This document shows positions 39,536 through 52,309 of a stretch of DNA of 64,000 nt, one piece after another. The notes beneath the pieces were generated by a model. The model was not told the origin of the DNA. It was given only the letters and a program-made list of their open reading frames with translations, and did not search any database. The first letter of the stretch is position 1; every line of letters begins with the position of its first letter. The translations under genes were made by a program, and so were the position numbers. The DNA comes from Atrina japonica (taxonomy: Eukaryota; Mollusca; Bivalvia; Pterioida; Pinnidae), in NCBI GenBank assembly GCA_030159075.1, contig BROG01000928.1:62001-126000 (forward strand). Reading direction: 5' to 3'.

Positions 39536-42470
39536 TGAATAAATATTTTGATGCCTCTAATGTTGTAGATTTAGAGGCACACAGCTTCAGGTCTCTCTGT
39601 CTGCAGTCTTAAGCTCTTAGCTTTTGTAACAAACTCGTCTTCCTATTCTGTAAAATTCAAAAGCCAAGAGTGAATCATAAAATCTAGCAACTGGTATAGA
39701 TGACCAAATTAGATCAACCTGTTCAAACCTTAAGACCACTGCACAGAAAAATGCATACCATTAAGACGCTAGAGGGTAACAGTGTTTATAAGCAGGTGTC
39801 CCACATTTATCATGAATAATTACCGGATACATAACTAGCCGCCACGTTGTAGGGGGTATACAGGTGAATCAAGTCCTTTGATCTGTCTGTTCCTAAGCAA
39901 AATGTATCTTCTCTGTAATGTAAAGGTTTTGTACTCAAGAGAGATTTTAAATAAGAATTGATCTATCAGACAAGAGATGTAGTTTCCTAGGTTTAACATT
40001 TTCATTTTATGATATATTTAACTATAACCCTGATCCATCAAACTGATTTCTTTTTAGGTATAAGCTTTCGTTAAAAATTATCTACAATGATCTATATGTA
40101 CAATATGTACAATGATATATATATATCTATTTACTAATTTGGACTATTACTTTGAATTCTTCTTCAAAGTGTCAGGTAAACACCCTTCTCCATTGCCTTT
40201 TATCAAGTCACATGTTGCATTTTAGAAGTAATCATTTGTTGTCAAATTAGAAAAACAATAGTTTTTCAGCTTCAGTTTTATTTACAAATACATATAGATA
40301 GTTGCTGATACAAATATTTTTGGACAGATTGCAAAGAAAATGCTGGTCTATGTATTTGTTTCTATCTGACAATTTGGTTTGGCTGTTGTGTTTAGCTCTG
40401 TTGTCAAAAAACTGTTCAAAGTATCAGATTGTAACTTAACTTGATGAAAGAACAAGATGACATTTGTTGAATGTGATTTTGACATTGACATTTGGAATAC
40501 AATGCATACTGTCTCAAGCACTGTTTGTATTGAATTTTCTGAAATCTGGCTTGTACATGTGTAACTGCCTGTCAAAGCATGGAAAAATAAGATACCTAGA
40601 TTAAAGAGGTCTGAGAGTCCAATGTTATAGAGAACAAATATTTCAAAGGTTTTGTCAGTGAAAATTTTAACTGCAAATATATCTACAAAAGGTTGTGTTC
40701 TTTCCTTGTTAAAATGTCAATCAGTATTTCCATTTTAGCTGTTATCTTTCTCTTTTCTACAAACCAAAACTGAATGACATTTTTGGACTGAAAAATTAAT
40801 AATTATTTGATTATTTTTAGAGGAGAATCATTTCAACACATAGTGTGTACAAAGTGATATACAACAATTGACAATCATGAAAAAAGATATATGTGAAATT
40901 GCATAATAGGTAATTTGGATGTTGTATTTAAAATGCACACACTGTTAAAATGGATAAAGTAATTGCATATACATTGTATTCCCAGCATTCCAGAGTTTGG
41001 GACCACTTAAACCCATTCACCCCTAAAGACACATTTGGACTAGTCTAAGTAATTGATTTACAGAAGAGTCCATTGTTTTTCAGGGGTTGATAAGTTAAAT
41101 GCTGTTTATTGTAGGAGTTGATATATTTGGTGGTATGAGGACACCTGCCTTTAATGTCAGTAGTATCACATGATATACTTTATCTAGAATTCGGTCAATG
41201 ACAACACTGTTTTGACCTCCTTGTCTAGTCATAGATTTAAAAAAGAAAAGAATATGGTCACAGAAGGTTGTTTTGCAACATAGTATTGATGGCTTAATCA
41301 GGAAGGTTTAACTGAATTTTATTGTTAATTCAGGTTGGTATGTGATTTGTTGTGATGATTTAGTCTGATCTGCAACCACTTGCTAAAATCTTGAGAATAT
41401 TCTTAACTCATCAGCCAGATCAAGTAATACTATGGTCTACTGTCATAATTTGGGAGAGTAGAAAGGTTTTATGTAAAATTATTACAAAATTTGTATTTTA
41501 TACCATACACCCCCAGTGAACTTAATCATTCTTTGAAATGGTCCGATTAAGCATAAACTGGTGTGTGAAAATGGTACATGGCTTATAGAGATATATCTGG
41601 CAGGTGCCCTCTGATACACCTCAAGTTTGATAACACCATACGAACAGTATCAATCTATATACACACATGTAGTAGAGGGATAAAGAGATAATAAGTGGAA
41701 AAATTTTAATTCTTTTTAGAATTAGTTCTAAAGCATTTCTGTGAATTTGACCAGATCAGAATAAAAGTACAAGCGGTAACGTACAGACTAATTCAGTTTA
41801 TATTAGTTTATGGAATTATTACTTATTACGTATTTATTGCAGAGGGAATTTCACCATTTTGTTCATTTTTTATGTATAGTAGACTCGTGGGAAAGGCACC
41901 CATAAAAACTATGAACTACAGAACATCTTAAACTTAAGAAAATCTTAATTGACCTTATACTCAAGTTTATGTAAATCTCCAATAATTCATAAATGATGTA
42001 TGTGAGAAAAAGTTCTGATAATGGATTATATTTGTGATATTGTGTGTTAGTTTTGAAATTGTAGATATATGTTTTTTTTTATCAGCTCATGATTTTTAAT
42101 AGTTTTTTGTGCAATATTCAGTTAAGAGTGGAAAGAAATGTGCATTGGTTGTTAAACATGACAGGTTTTAGTTTCCAACTTAAGTTTGTTGTTTTTTTAC
42201 GATATAAGTATTTTATGAATATTGTGCACATAGTTTGCACATGAGTGGTGAAAGGCCTTTGCAATATTTGACCAGAAAATGGATTATCAGAGTTATTCTC
42301 TAAACTGTTATTTTCTTTCTTTATTCTTCTTAATTATGACGGTTTTTTTACATTAAGGTTTAAATTTTACCTGGTTAACATTGTCTGGTGCGGATAGATA
42401 TGAATATTCATAATTTGATGATACTGTCAATGAATATTCATTAGATTGATGATAAAGATCGTAGGCTCAA
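39536..42470. other. intergenic, no gene seen
   Basis: A short SINE tail (tagccgccacgttgtag) lies near 39837. A 90-bp dispersed repeat (cattcacccctaaagacaca ... tcaggggttgataag) lies at 41007-41097, related to 30137-30215 (inverted) and 50407-50497. The rest is unrecognised AT-rich DNA. Confidence 0.5.
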
Positions 42471-42477
42471 TATAATA

Positions 42478-42600
42478 GGGGATGCTTACTCCTTCATGGC
42501 ACCTGAGCCCACCTCCTAGAGGTCTGTGTTTGTCCAATATCACCAGATTTGTATATGTATCCTGGACATCCTGAAGATTCATACTTTGGTATCTGAGATT
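42478..42600 (+). repeat. dispersed repeat gggatgcttactcc, one of three copies
   Basis: ggggatgcttactccttcat, ggcacctgagcccacctcc and agaggtctgtgtt also occur at 46964-47095 in the same orientation, and partly at 47452-47502 inverted. Ends were not defined. Confidence 0.7.
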
Positions 42601-42633
42601 TTATATGCATTGTTATATATATATATATATATT

Positions 42634-43372
42634 TACAGTATAACGCTGATTATCCTGACTGAATGGGAGACACATAAAAAGTCCTGAAAATCGGTCGTCC
42701 GGATGATCGATCATATTGTTGAAGTCCGTACATCCCAAATTTAGATAGTGTTAAGTTGGTCATTCTCTGTGATCATATCACTGAAGAAACATCGATGTTT
42801 TCACAGGCATGTTGTTATTTTAAGTAGTTGATGAGTAAAAGTAAAAGCAGCGATTTATAAAGCCTCTGCTGGTAAAATATAGACCTAACATACATGTATG
42901 TATGTATGAAAAAACACGATTTCACTTCATATTAAATTGCATGACTGAAATCACGTGTAGATCTAGATCCTTATGTAGCCTACTTCATGTCATTAATTTT
43001 ACACCTACAAATGTTCTCCCATTAATAGGAATGGGAAAAATCACGTAAGTGCTAGCTCACTGACATTATCTTTAGTCCTAAAAGTCACTGTGATTTGAAG
43101 AAATCTGACACTTTGGTCTGTTGCAAACTCCTTCGAGTCTTGACCTAGATTTCCATATAATGAGGCCAGATATGGGGCGCCTTTACCACATTGCTTTAAT
43201 CATAATCAAATTCCTTGTTAAAGCTATTATTTTTTCTAGCCGTCAATGTCTTAATTTTGTACTTGACATATTAATTTTAAACAAGTTACACAGGTGAAAA
43301 GATTTAATTTTACATGACTTGGTAGTGTCATTATTGTGAAATAATTTTTACATTTTTACATCCCTTATCTCG

Positions 43373-43407
<35 letters not shown>

Positions 43408-43691
43408 TTAAGTAGCCTATTAATTTGTCGGTGGTTTTTGAAGGTCTCAGTTTTATCTCGGATCCCCTACAAAGGCTAAAACAACTCAATTATTTAAAAC
43501 AATAAACAGAATGACTGGTTTTCTTATGCTATTTCTATACTTACAAGACATTTTGTGAAACTTTTATCAGTGAATTTACAGAATGTACGTTACGATTTTT
43601 ACCTTGGTAAAAATATTGGGGGACATGGCATTTGTCTGTACGAGCGATAAATCCGGATAATCGGCGTCCAGATAAACGGCGTTAGACTGTA
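42634..43691. mobile_element. 1.06-kb pogo-like non-autonomous element
   Basis: TACAGTATAACGCTGATTAT and ccagataaacggcgttagac followed by TGTA are inverted, with TA tips. It carries a run of 33 C at 43373-43405. Its right end abuts a TA/CA microsatellite (43692-43766). It shares most of its length with the 26568 element. Confidence 0.8.
43373..43405. repeat. poly-C run, 33 bases
   Basis: Uninterrupted C on the plus strand inside the pogo-like element. The relative at 26568 lacks it, and the one at 7695 has only aggggtgaggtacggg at the matching place (8170), so it has probably grown from a short C-rich start. Length is prone to sequencing and assembly error. Confidence 0.8.
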
Positions 43692-43717
43692 TATATATAT
43701 ATATATATATGTATGTG

Positions 43718-43766
<49 letters not shown>
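43692..43766. repeat. (TA)n(CA)n microsatellite
   Basis: Ta dinucleotides with one gtatgtgt interruption, then about 13 ac units. Frames across it are not coding. Confidence 0.95.
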
Positions 43767-45250
43767 TTCATTGTTGAAAATGCAGTGTGATGTGGAAATG
43801 TTCATAGGATTTTTCTGGTTTTTTATTACATGGAAAGAAATGAAAATCAATACATAACATGGGCATTAGATGACAGAAAATGTCAGGATTTTCTCTCTCT
43901 CTCTGGTGAGTACTGACTACTGTATTAGGTATAGTAGTGGATACAGGGGAAGATTTGACACAACCTTGATGTACTTACAAATTTGATGTTAGCTTTGTGC
44001 TCACAAGGTATTATTTCTGATAGGAACAATTGTCTATATTGGATTGTAAACCCGGGTTTTCTGGAGGCATTAAAGCAATGACACAACTATATTTGACCTC
44101 TGATATTTAGTGATGAACAATTGAATTGTCAAGGTAATGACCCTACTTTATTTAACCGATATTAAGTGAAGGTCAACATTGGAATGGTGGTATGTCTGTT
44201 GTAATAATTTTGTTTGTAAAACATTTTTTTCACACGAGTTAAATTGAAATGTTCAAATATACAAAAGATACAATTATGTTTTGTTGTTGTTATAGAGAAA
44301 TATCTTATATGTATACATAGATATAAAGTTATATATATATATATAAATAAATATATACATTTTAGCATATGTAAATAGCCATAAACATTAAATTGAGAAA
44401 ATTTTAGGTTGTGTAAATGTGTAAATAATGAAATATATGATATGTACTTTTAAGTGCTGCTTTTATTACACAAAAATCTCCATATATACTGAGTTGTCCT
44501 CACTTTTATCATCTTCATTGACATCATTCATATCTTCATCTCATCATCAACAACCAAATTGTTTGTTTTATATGATATATGCCTAAAAGTTTTTAAAAAT
44601 TTGATGAACATATTATTTCTTAACTATGGAGTTTACATTAGTCATAATTATTTATATAGTTTTCCCTTGATAACATATTTCTGTTGACTTTTTTCCAGAT
44701 TTTTATTTGGCACAAAATTTCACATATGTTCTTTACAATATACTCTCATAAGATTTGATTTAGGACAGTATTCAAATGGATATTCATTTCATTTCATGTT
44801 AGAAAAATTATACAGTTAATGAGTAATATGAATACATTCTATTATGTAAACAAACATTTATGTGATTTAGATTTTTATAATTCGCCTAAATGCTTGTAGC
44901 ATTGACATTTTCCTGAAAAACAACTTACGGAATAAAATCAAGGGAAAACTATATGATCAACATGGTCACAGGACTCTCCAGACTTGTAGAAGAAAAATAC
45001 GTTTAGAAAATAATTATCAACAATTGTTATGGTTTACTGTTGGAAGAATTAATCAAGGGCTTTTAGATATTATTTCTGTTTTGTCTATCTCAGTATTGAA
45101 AATACCTTTCAATAGACTAATTTTATAATTAAATGCCTGACAGGCAAAACAACTTACTGGTGATTTTGGTTCTTGATTTGTTTTTAGCCTGCATGGATAT
45201 TAACCCCATTCTACCCCTTTAATTCAGTTTCAGAGAGTATTCACCTTACA
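43767..45250. other. intergenic, no gene seen
   Basis: AT-rich sequence with a TATA run near 44330. I see nothing else. Confidence 0.5.
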
Positions 45251-45261
45251 AATGACAATCC

Positions 45262-45370
45262 CATCTAGGTACCAATTACCAGGTGATGAAGGAGAGAACC
45301 AAGTTACAAGTACCTCAGAAGAGACCACTGTCTTTCTCATAAAATCAGCTTTGGTTCCTGCGGGGCTCTG
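45262..45370 (-). mobile_element. SINE body fragment
   Basis: On the minus strand: gtggtctcttctgaggtact, tgtaacttggttctctcctt. It matches the SINE body of the copies at 29288 and 46570, without the tRNA head. Confidence 0.55.
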
Positions 45371-45720
45371 GGCCATAAAACTATTCTCAGACAAATGTTT
45401 TACTGAACTTCAAGATTGTACTCAAATCTTCAGAATTTTCCCAACTTGGGTAAAGTTGTTGACCATTAAGAAATTCTTGGACAAATATCTTACTCAAGTT
45501 ATAAGGTTCAGTCTGTAGCTGACTTAAGTAATTCTTAACAGCGAAAATGGCCACCCCCTATGTTCGCTTTCATGGTCTACTTCACCCTAGAGTATTCCGG
45601 GACATGTTTAGTCTTTTGGCTTTCGAAACCGTGTTATTTTAGCGAAATAGGTTTAGGATACCAATACTTCTTTCTCTGTTGGCTTGTTTTGGCCACATGA
45701 CGATTCTTTACATTAACAAT

Positions 45721-46091
45721 AGGGACAGTGTAAATTTAGTCCGGTACATGTGCCCAAGTGTATGTCCCGAGTCATTTATCTTATCTAATCTAACGTACTA
45801 ATTTTCTTGTTTCTTGAATTTCGTTTATTTATACATTTTACACATATGTTTAAATTACTGATTTTGGTCATGTATCGGCATTTTACAAGACCTTTTTAAT
45901 TTTTTAAAAAAGGTATATATTTATTCCCCTTTTTATGCTATTAGATTTTTAATGCGTTTTGTACCTGTTGGTTGGTTATTAAATAATCAATCATAGATCA
46001 TGGTCAGAATAATGTTCAAACATCGAACTTAAATGAATCGGGACATAAATTGGGACATATGTCCTGGACGAGTTTACACTGCCCCCTTGAC
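45721..46091. mobile_element. 371-bp foldback element
   Basis: Arms of about 50 bp: gggacagtgtaaatttagtc ... gtatgtcccg at the left, and cgggacataaattgggacat ... gtttacactgccccc at the right, are inverted with several mismatches. The interior is AT-rich and noncoding. Confidence 0.65.
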
Positions 46092-46569
46092 AATCTTGCC
46101 TCAATTGAGAAAATTCTAAAGTCGTTTTATGGTCCATGAATTTTCACTTTTTTTAGAATAGAATTTCTCTCAGAATTTTCCTTGTTTATAGTTTTGGGCC
46201 TTGAACTCTACTGACTTGAAGTGAGAGATGCCTTAACCACTTGGCAATGGAGGCCCCGATTAGATTTTTGAGTTCTATACATATGACTCTCCAAGTTAAT
46301 TTGATTATTCAAAGCCTAGCGGATACAATGCAAAAGTGTTCACATTGAAATTTTAAACACGTGTGTTTGATTACAAAATATTTACGGTAACTAGAATTAA
46401 AATGGTGGGAGTAAGACATTCAATCCCAAAAGATATGTGATAAGGGACGCCGGTGTGTTTCCAGGAAACTGTAAGGAAATCGTTGAGAGTATTTATAATA
46501 TGACACGTTCCTTCATTCATGCGACTTACACTATACATATTTTGCCTGATGTGGTGCTTTATCCCACTT

Positions 46570-46775
46570 AATTTCTCGCTTATATGATGGCGGCCAGTTT
46601 TAATGGTGGAGGAGATAATCCGGTTACATAGTGCCCGGCTACAATGTTCCCGGAAGAAACCACCGCCCTTCCACAAGTAAACTGGCAAATCTTCACACAA
46701 AATCAGCTCAGGTTTTAGCGGGGCCTGAACCTGCACTGATGACAGGTCCGAGACGTCGTGGTTTAAAGCACGATG
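46570..46775 (-). mobile_element. tRNA-headed SINE
   Basis: Minus-strand body: tttgccagtttacttgtgga, gggcggtggtttcttccggg, aaccggattatctcctccac, tggccgccatcatataagcg. It explains the overlapping open frames on both strands. A separate SINE head fragment (minus: ggcctccattgccaagtggt) lies at 46205-46258. Confidence 0.75.
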
Positions 46776-47099
46776 TTCTTACCAAAGACTTTAAAAATTC
46801 GCCTGAGCCAGAAGAACGACAATCTATTCGAGGCCTTTTAATTAACGTTTAGGTATATTGGTAAACTGAAAGAAAAATATAAAGATATAAAAGGGTTATA
46901 CGAAGATACCTATTACGTATTATCTAATACTGTGGACTTACGGCAGGTGTGACCGTCAACAGGGGATGCTTACTTCTCCATGGCACCTGATCCCACCTTT
47001 TGATTTCAAGAGGTCTGTGTTCATCCACTTTTTACCAGATTTGTACCTATATCATGGACATCCTAGTGATTTATACCTTGGTATCTGAGTCTTTTTATA

Positions 47100-48110
47100 T
47101 TACAAAAATAAAGATATTAATGAACTAAGAATATCTGATATGTCGGTGTAAAGTGTATTTCTCTTCTTTTGTTTAGGACATCCAGATTTAAATTGACGAC
47201 ACGTGATTTCCTTGACATCATTATCATGAAATGTCCACACAGGTGGTAATACTTTATCACCTGCATATAGTGTTTATCACCATGTTGATCAGACAATCTA
47301 GAGAATCTTGAAGTAGAAACATACTACAATTTATATAAAAAATAATTTTATTTTGACGAATTACAGCTATGATAACACTGATCAGTGTTATGCTACAGAT
47401 AATAGTTGTTGGTACATAAGACAAATTTTGTGAACATTGGACAAACACAGACCTCTGGAAAACCTAAAATGGGACCAGGTGCCATGGAGTATAAACATCC
47501 CATGTAGATCGACCACACGCGCCGCCAGTTGAATTAAAATCAAAACAATTTATGGATATTTCCTCATCCTCGTCTTGTGTAGGCGATCCATTGAACAAGT
47601 AACATAACTCAGTCTGATAGATAAAAGATTGTTGTTACAGTGATATAAATGAACCGCATTTAATATGAGCATTTCTGAATTTTAGGATTTCTTATGCCGA
47701 CAGCTTGGACCAATCAATAGTAACCTTTTTACAGTGATTACACTCGGAACTTTTGACTGTACATTAGTTTTAGTTGACGGTCTTGTCTGTTACCGCTTTT
47801 TTTGTAACTGTGCATCTATTTGAAATTGGAGCTCAACTGATCAAGTCTGATTTTTCGCCAATCTGTAACTTTGGTCTTGGACCTAAACTCGAAAATTCTC
47901 GGAGGAACAACAAATTGATGAGAACAAATTTACAATAATGCGATAAGGTAAATCCGGATGTATATACTATAGAATTGGACGGTTGTTAATAGATTTTCCG
48001 AATTTGCGCCCGATGGTCATGCAATTAGACTCGGCCAGGTTTACTGTACATGATGCTCATGGGAACATATTTTTCGGATTTGTGCAAGATGGTATTTCGA
48101 ATAGACTCAA
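47100..48110. other. intergenic, no gene seen
   Basis: Apart from the inverted repeat fragment at 47452-47502, nothing is recognised. Confidence 0.45.
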
Positions 48111-48114
48111 CCCT

Positions 48115-49405
48115 CAATATATATCTATTCACACTATGGTCGTGTGAACAGACATCACCCACAATATATCGATATACACGACGGTCGTGTGAGTAAACAT
48201 GACCCACAATATATCTATATACACAACGGTCGTGTGAATAGACATGACCCACAATATATCGATATATATACGACGGTCGTGTGAGTAAACATGACCCACA
48301 ATATATCTATATACACAACGGTCGTGTGAATAGACATGACCCACATTATATCGATATATATATATACGACGGTCGTGTGAGTAAACATGACCCACAATAT
48401 ATCTATATACACAACGGTCGTGTGAATAGACATGACCCACAATATATCGATATATATACGACGGTCGTGTGAGTAAACATGACCCACAATATATCTATAT
48501 ACACAACGGTCGTGTGAAATAGACATGACCCACAATATATCGATATATATACGACGGTCGTGTGAGTAAACATGACCCACAATATATCTATATACACAAC
48601 GGTCGTGTGAATAGACATGACCCACAATATATCGATATATATATACGACGGTCGTGTGAGTAAACATGACCCACAATATATCTATATACACAACGGTCGT
48701 GTGAATAGACATGACCCACAATATATCGATATATATACGACGGTCGTGTGAGTAAACATGACCCACAATATATCTATATACACAACGGTCGTGTGAATAG
48801 ACATGACCCAAAACATATCGATATATATATATATACGACGGTCGTGTGAGTAAACATGACCCACAATATATCTATATACACAACGGTCGTGTGAATAGAC
48901 ATGGCCCACAATATATCGATATATATATATACGACGGTCGTGTGAGTAAACATGACCCACAATATATCTATATACACAATGGTCGTGTGAATAGACATTA
49001 CCCACAATATATCGATATATATACGACGGTCGTGTGAGTAAACATGACCCACAATATATCTATATACACAATGGTCGTGTGAATAGACATGACCCACAAT
49101 ATATCGATATATATATATATACGACGGTCGTGTGAGTAAACATGACCCACAATATATCTATATACACAACGGTCGTGTGAATAGACATGACCCACAATAT
49201 ATCGATATATATACAACGGTCGTGTGAGTAAACATGACCCACAATATATCTATATACACAACGGTCGTGTGAATAGACATGACCCACAATATATCGATAT
49301 ATATACGACGGTCGTGTGAGTAAACATGACCCACAATATATCTATATACACAACGGTCGTGTGGATAGACATGACCCACCAGATATGTATCGGAGACGGT
49401 CGTAT
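48115..49405. repeat. dimeric satellite, about 92-bp higher-order unit
   Basis: Two about 46-bp monomers alternate: A, gacggtcgtgtgagtaaaca then tgacccacaatatatctata; and B, aacggtcgtgtgaatagaca then tgacccacaatatatcgata. About 13 A-B dimers occur. B ends in a TA tract of variable length (about 3 to 8 units), while A is nearly constant. All long frames on both strands here are repeat translations. Confidence 0.95.
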
Positions 49406-50550
49406 GTATATATATGAATTTGTTGACATGAAACTCACAAACTATACACTTTCATGGGAAACTGTAAAAAGTGCACTGTAGCACTAAAACCAACAACACA
49501 ATACATCCTGGGTTGTTGGATCTAAGCAACAGATACAAGATCTTTTTATCCTGAGGAATTAATTATTCATTGTTTATTAATTATTTCGGCTTATTTCAAA
49601 TGCTGAACATTGACTAAAGATAGACACCTTTTATTTTACATAGAACACATTTTGAATCAAAGCGATTACAAATTCATTTCTGATACCCTGCTGTATTTGA
49701 AATAAGCGTTTACATCAGTTTCTTTTAAGCTGTCATTTCAACTTTTAAACTAATTTAATTCAATAAAAATTAAAGCGGGATTGCGAGGTGATTTCTATTG
49801 ATAACAATTAACAAAATGCTTGCCAATGGAAGAATAAATCGGGGTTGTTTCAAAAGCATTATATATTTTTTCAAATCCAAAAGGTGTTTAAAAGTTAGGA
49901 TCATAGCTTTAACGACAACGAAATAATTTGAGTTTTAGGAAAACCGGAGAGTTGTAAGGTTGATCAGTTTTACCCTGCTTTATTAACTTTAAAAACCTTT
50001 TTATGAATATTATTTCTTAATTTCATGGATAAAATCTGCACATAGAATGAAAATATATGGGTCAACTTGAAGACAGCCTTTCTTTATACTAAAGAAGTAC
50101 CAATCAATAATCAAAAACACAAGTCCATTATAACACGACGAATTAGATGTCCAGATGGTCTCAATATGAACAACAATTACCAATCACAAACGGGATAAGA
50201 CCAGGTGTCCGGAAGGAGTCAGCGTCTTCTGCTGGCATGCCACATCCGTCAAAAATGTTCCGTGGAAACCTTTCTAGTTCGATGAATGGGTCAAATTAAA
50301 AAGGTCAAGTTTGGTGACACAAATACCCCAAATTCTTATTTGAATATTTGTCCTTTTCTATGTACACATTATTCTAATACCCTCAGTGTTCAGTAAAGTA
50401 TGTGCAGATATAACTCATTCACCCCTAAAGACACCTTTGGGCTGGTTTTGGTCATTGATTTACAGAAGAGTCCATTTTTATTCAGGGTTTGAAGATTTAG
50501 GCAGAATTTGAATTTGGATTTTGTTTTACATCATCAAATTTTCAGTCATA
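49406..50550. other. intergenic, no gene seen
   Basis: Unrecognised AT-rich DNA, apart from the 90-bp repeat copy at 50407-50497. Confidence 0.45.
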
Positions 50551-50552
50551 TG

Positions 50553-50730
50553 TTGGTGCTCAGTTTTTTAATGGTGATTACGATGTACCCGGGAAGAGAC
50601 CACTGGCCTTCCGCATTTACACTGGCAAACTCTCTCACAAAATCAGCTTATGTTCCAACAGCTCGATGGTGAAAGACTTCATGGTTTAAAGAGCATGCTC
50701 TAACCACTGGGACACCGATATTTTAAGTAT
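50553..50730 (-). mobile_element. tRNA-headed SINE
   Basis: Minus strand: tcggtgtcccagtggttaga followed by gcatgctc gives the head. The body is tttgtgagagagtttgccag, gaaggccagtggtctcttcc, cgggtacatcgtaat. Confidence 0.75.
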
Positions 50731-50754
50731 ACATATTCAAATTAGATTTGGTGA

Positions 50755-50946
50755 CCATCAATACAAATACACTTAGATGTAGAGCCCCATTAAACCCCCA
50801 ATACAAATACACTTAGATGTAGAGCCCCAATAAACCATCAATACAAATACACTTAGATGTAGAGCCCCATTAAACCCCCAATACAAATACACTTAGATGT
50901 AGAGCCCCATTAAACCCCCAATACAAATACACTTAGATGTAGAGCC
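50755..50946. repeat. 40-bp tandem repeat, five copies
   Basis: atacaaatacacttagatgt followed by agagccccattaaaccccca repeats at 50761, 50801, 50841, 50881 and 50921, exactly 40 bp apart, with almost no differences. Confidence 0.97.
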
Positions 50947-51084
50947 TGATTGGTGAAACGGAGTCACTGTATGTGGCCGTGATCCAGAATACTATGTAAT
51001 ATCTCTGAGACGGGGACTTCATGATGTTTAACAAGATCCCCAGAAAGATCACTACTTTGATTAATAGAAGGAATTGTATTTCAG

Positions 51085-51600
51085 TTACGTACTTTTATCC
51101 AATTTTAGATACTTTCTTCCCCTAAACCCCCAAATTTTATTACTCTGTCAATAAATTTCCGAAATACCAAATCAAAAGCTTTTTCAAAATATTTCATAAG
51201 AAGCATTCGAGATACGTTGTTTTCTTCTGTGTATTGTAGGACGTGATATATGATTATTGTATTTTCTCCTACAAACCTTCAATTTAGATAACCTGTCTGG
51301 TCTTATTCTAAAGTTGATCTAAAACACTTCCAATTCTTTTTGCATTAGAACCAGATGCATTTTTATAAATTATGCTTAATAGGGAAATAGATCGCCCTTT
51401 TGGCTTATTGCCCTTTGGTTTACATGTAATTATGCCTTGTCTTTGGGTATAGAGAGTTGGCAATTTTGAAAACTTAAATTAATATACCTTACAATAAATT
51501 CACCAAGATGTTTCCAAAGGCTGTACAACCTCCTGACCCCGGTCTTTAAATAGTTTCCCGAGTTTTAGAAGCTTCACCTATCATTTTTAATAAAGTAATA
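51085..51600 (-). pseudogene. non-LTR retrotransposon reverse transcriptase fragment
   Basis: Minus-strand frames give GIITCKPKGNKPKGRSISLL and then SIIYKNASGSNAKRI with VLDQL, and after frameshifts FVGENTIIIYHVLQYTEENN with MLLMKYFEKAFDLVFRKFI. This is the fingers and palm order of LINE reverse transcriptases (PIxLLxxxYKIxS, GF-x-GRxIxENT, FEKAFD). The catalytic YxDD region is not reached. There are several stops and shifts, so it is dead. Neither end was found. Confidence 0.85.
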
Positions 51601-52309
51601 TAAGCTGCGTTTTTTTTTTTTAAATTCATTTTTTACTACTTAGAAATACACAGGCAGAAGCATTCTTAAATTCCTTTATATTTTGTGGAAATTGCTTGAG
51701 AATCCCAGGTTTGGCACTTTAAGTTGTATTTGGAAAAACACCTGCTTTGTTTACAACATGGGCGCAGACATTTTGGACACCCAAAGTTGTGCGGAGGGTA
51801 AAATGAGCCCAGAGATTTGATTGGTCATTAAATGAAAAAAAATTAGTTTTGCCATTTATAAGTGAAAATTAAGGTGATAAAAAAGATACATGAATATTGG
51901 TAGTACTTTGGAAATTATAGGGTTGATGAAAATTGAAAGGGAGGGGTCATATGAATAGATACTTTGGTGCGGAATACTACGAGTTGTAAACAAGTGAAAA
52001 TTTGAAGTAGAAATGCAACGGCAACCTATACTTTTGAATTTTGTTATCAAAAATATTATCAGCACAGGTACTTATTTGACCCAGATTTAATAAACATGGG
52101 AGTGACAGTGACCTGAAGTTTTGTAAATTAGCATTGAGGCCTATGGGAAAGTATTTGGTGGTGTCTGTCCATTTGATGAGCTCGTTCTTTCTATTTGTAT
52201 ATGAAAACCACATGGACTTGACCTCATTTTCACAAAATATATAGGAATATAAGAATTTTTATGGCTGTGTATAGCTCTTACTTGTTATTGAATATCAACT
52301 ACAAGTAGT

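Noticed and set aside
46371..46736. 121-residue frame on the minus strand
   Set aside because: Most of it overlaps a SINE copy; no family resemblance and no exon borders.
48115..49405. CRISPR-like regular repeats
   Set aside because: The genome is eukaryotic; adjacent units are contiguous with no unique spacers.
48025..49438. Many long overlapping open frames on both strands, up to 198 residues
   Set aside because: They are translations of the 92-bp dimeric satellite; all repeat the same HVYSHDRCVYRYIV-like unit and shift with it.
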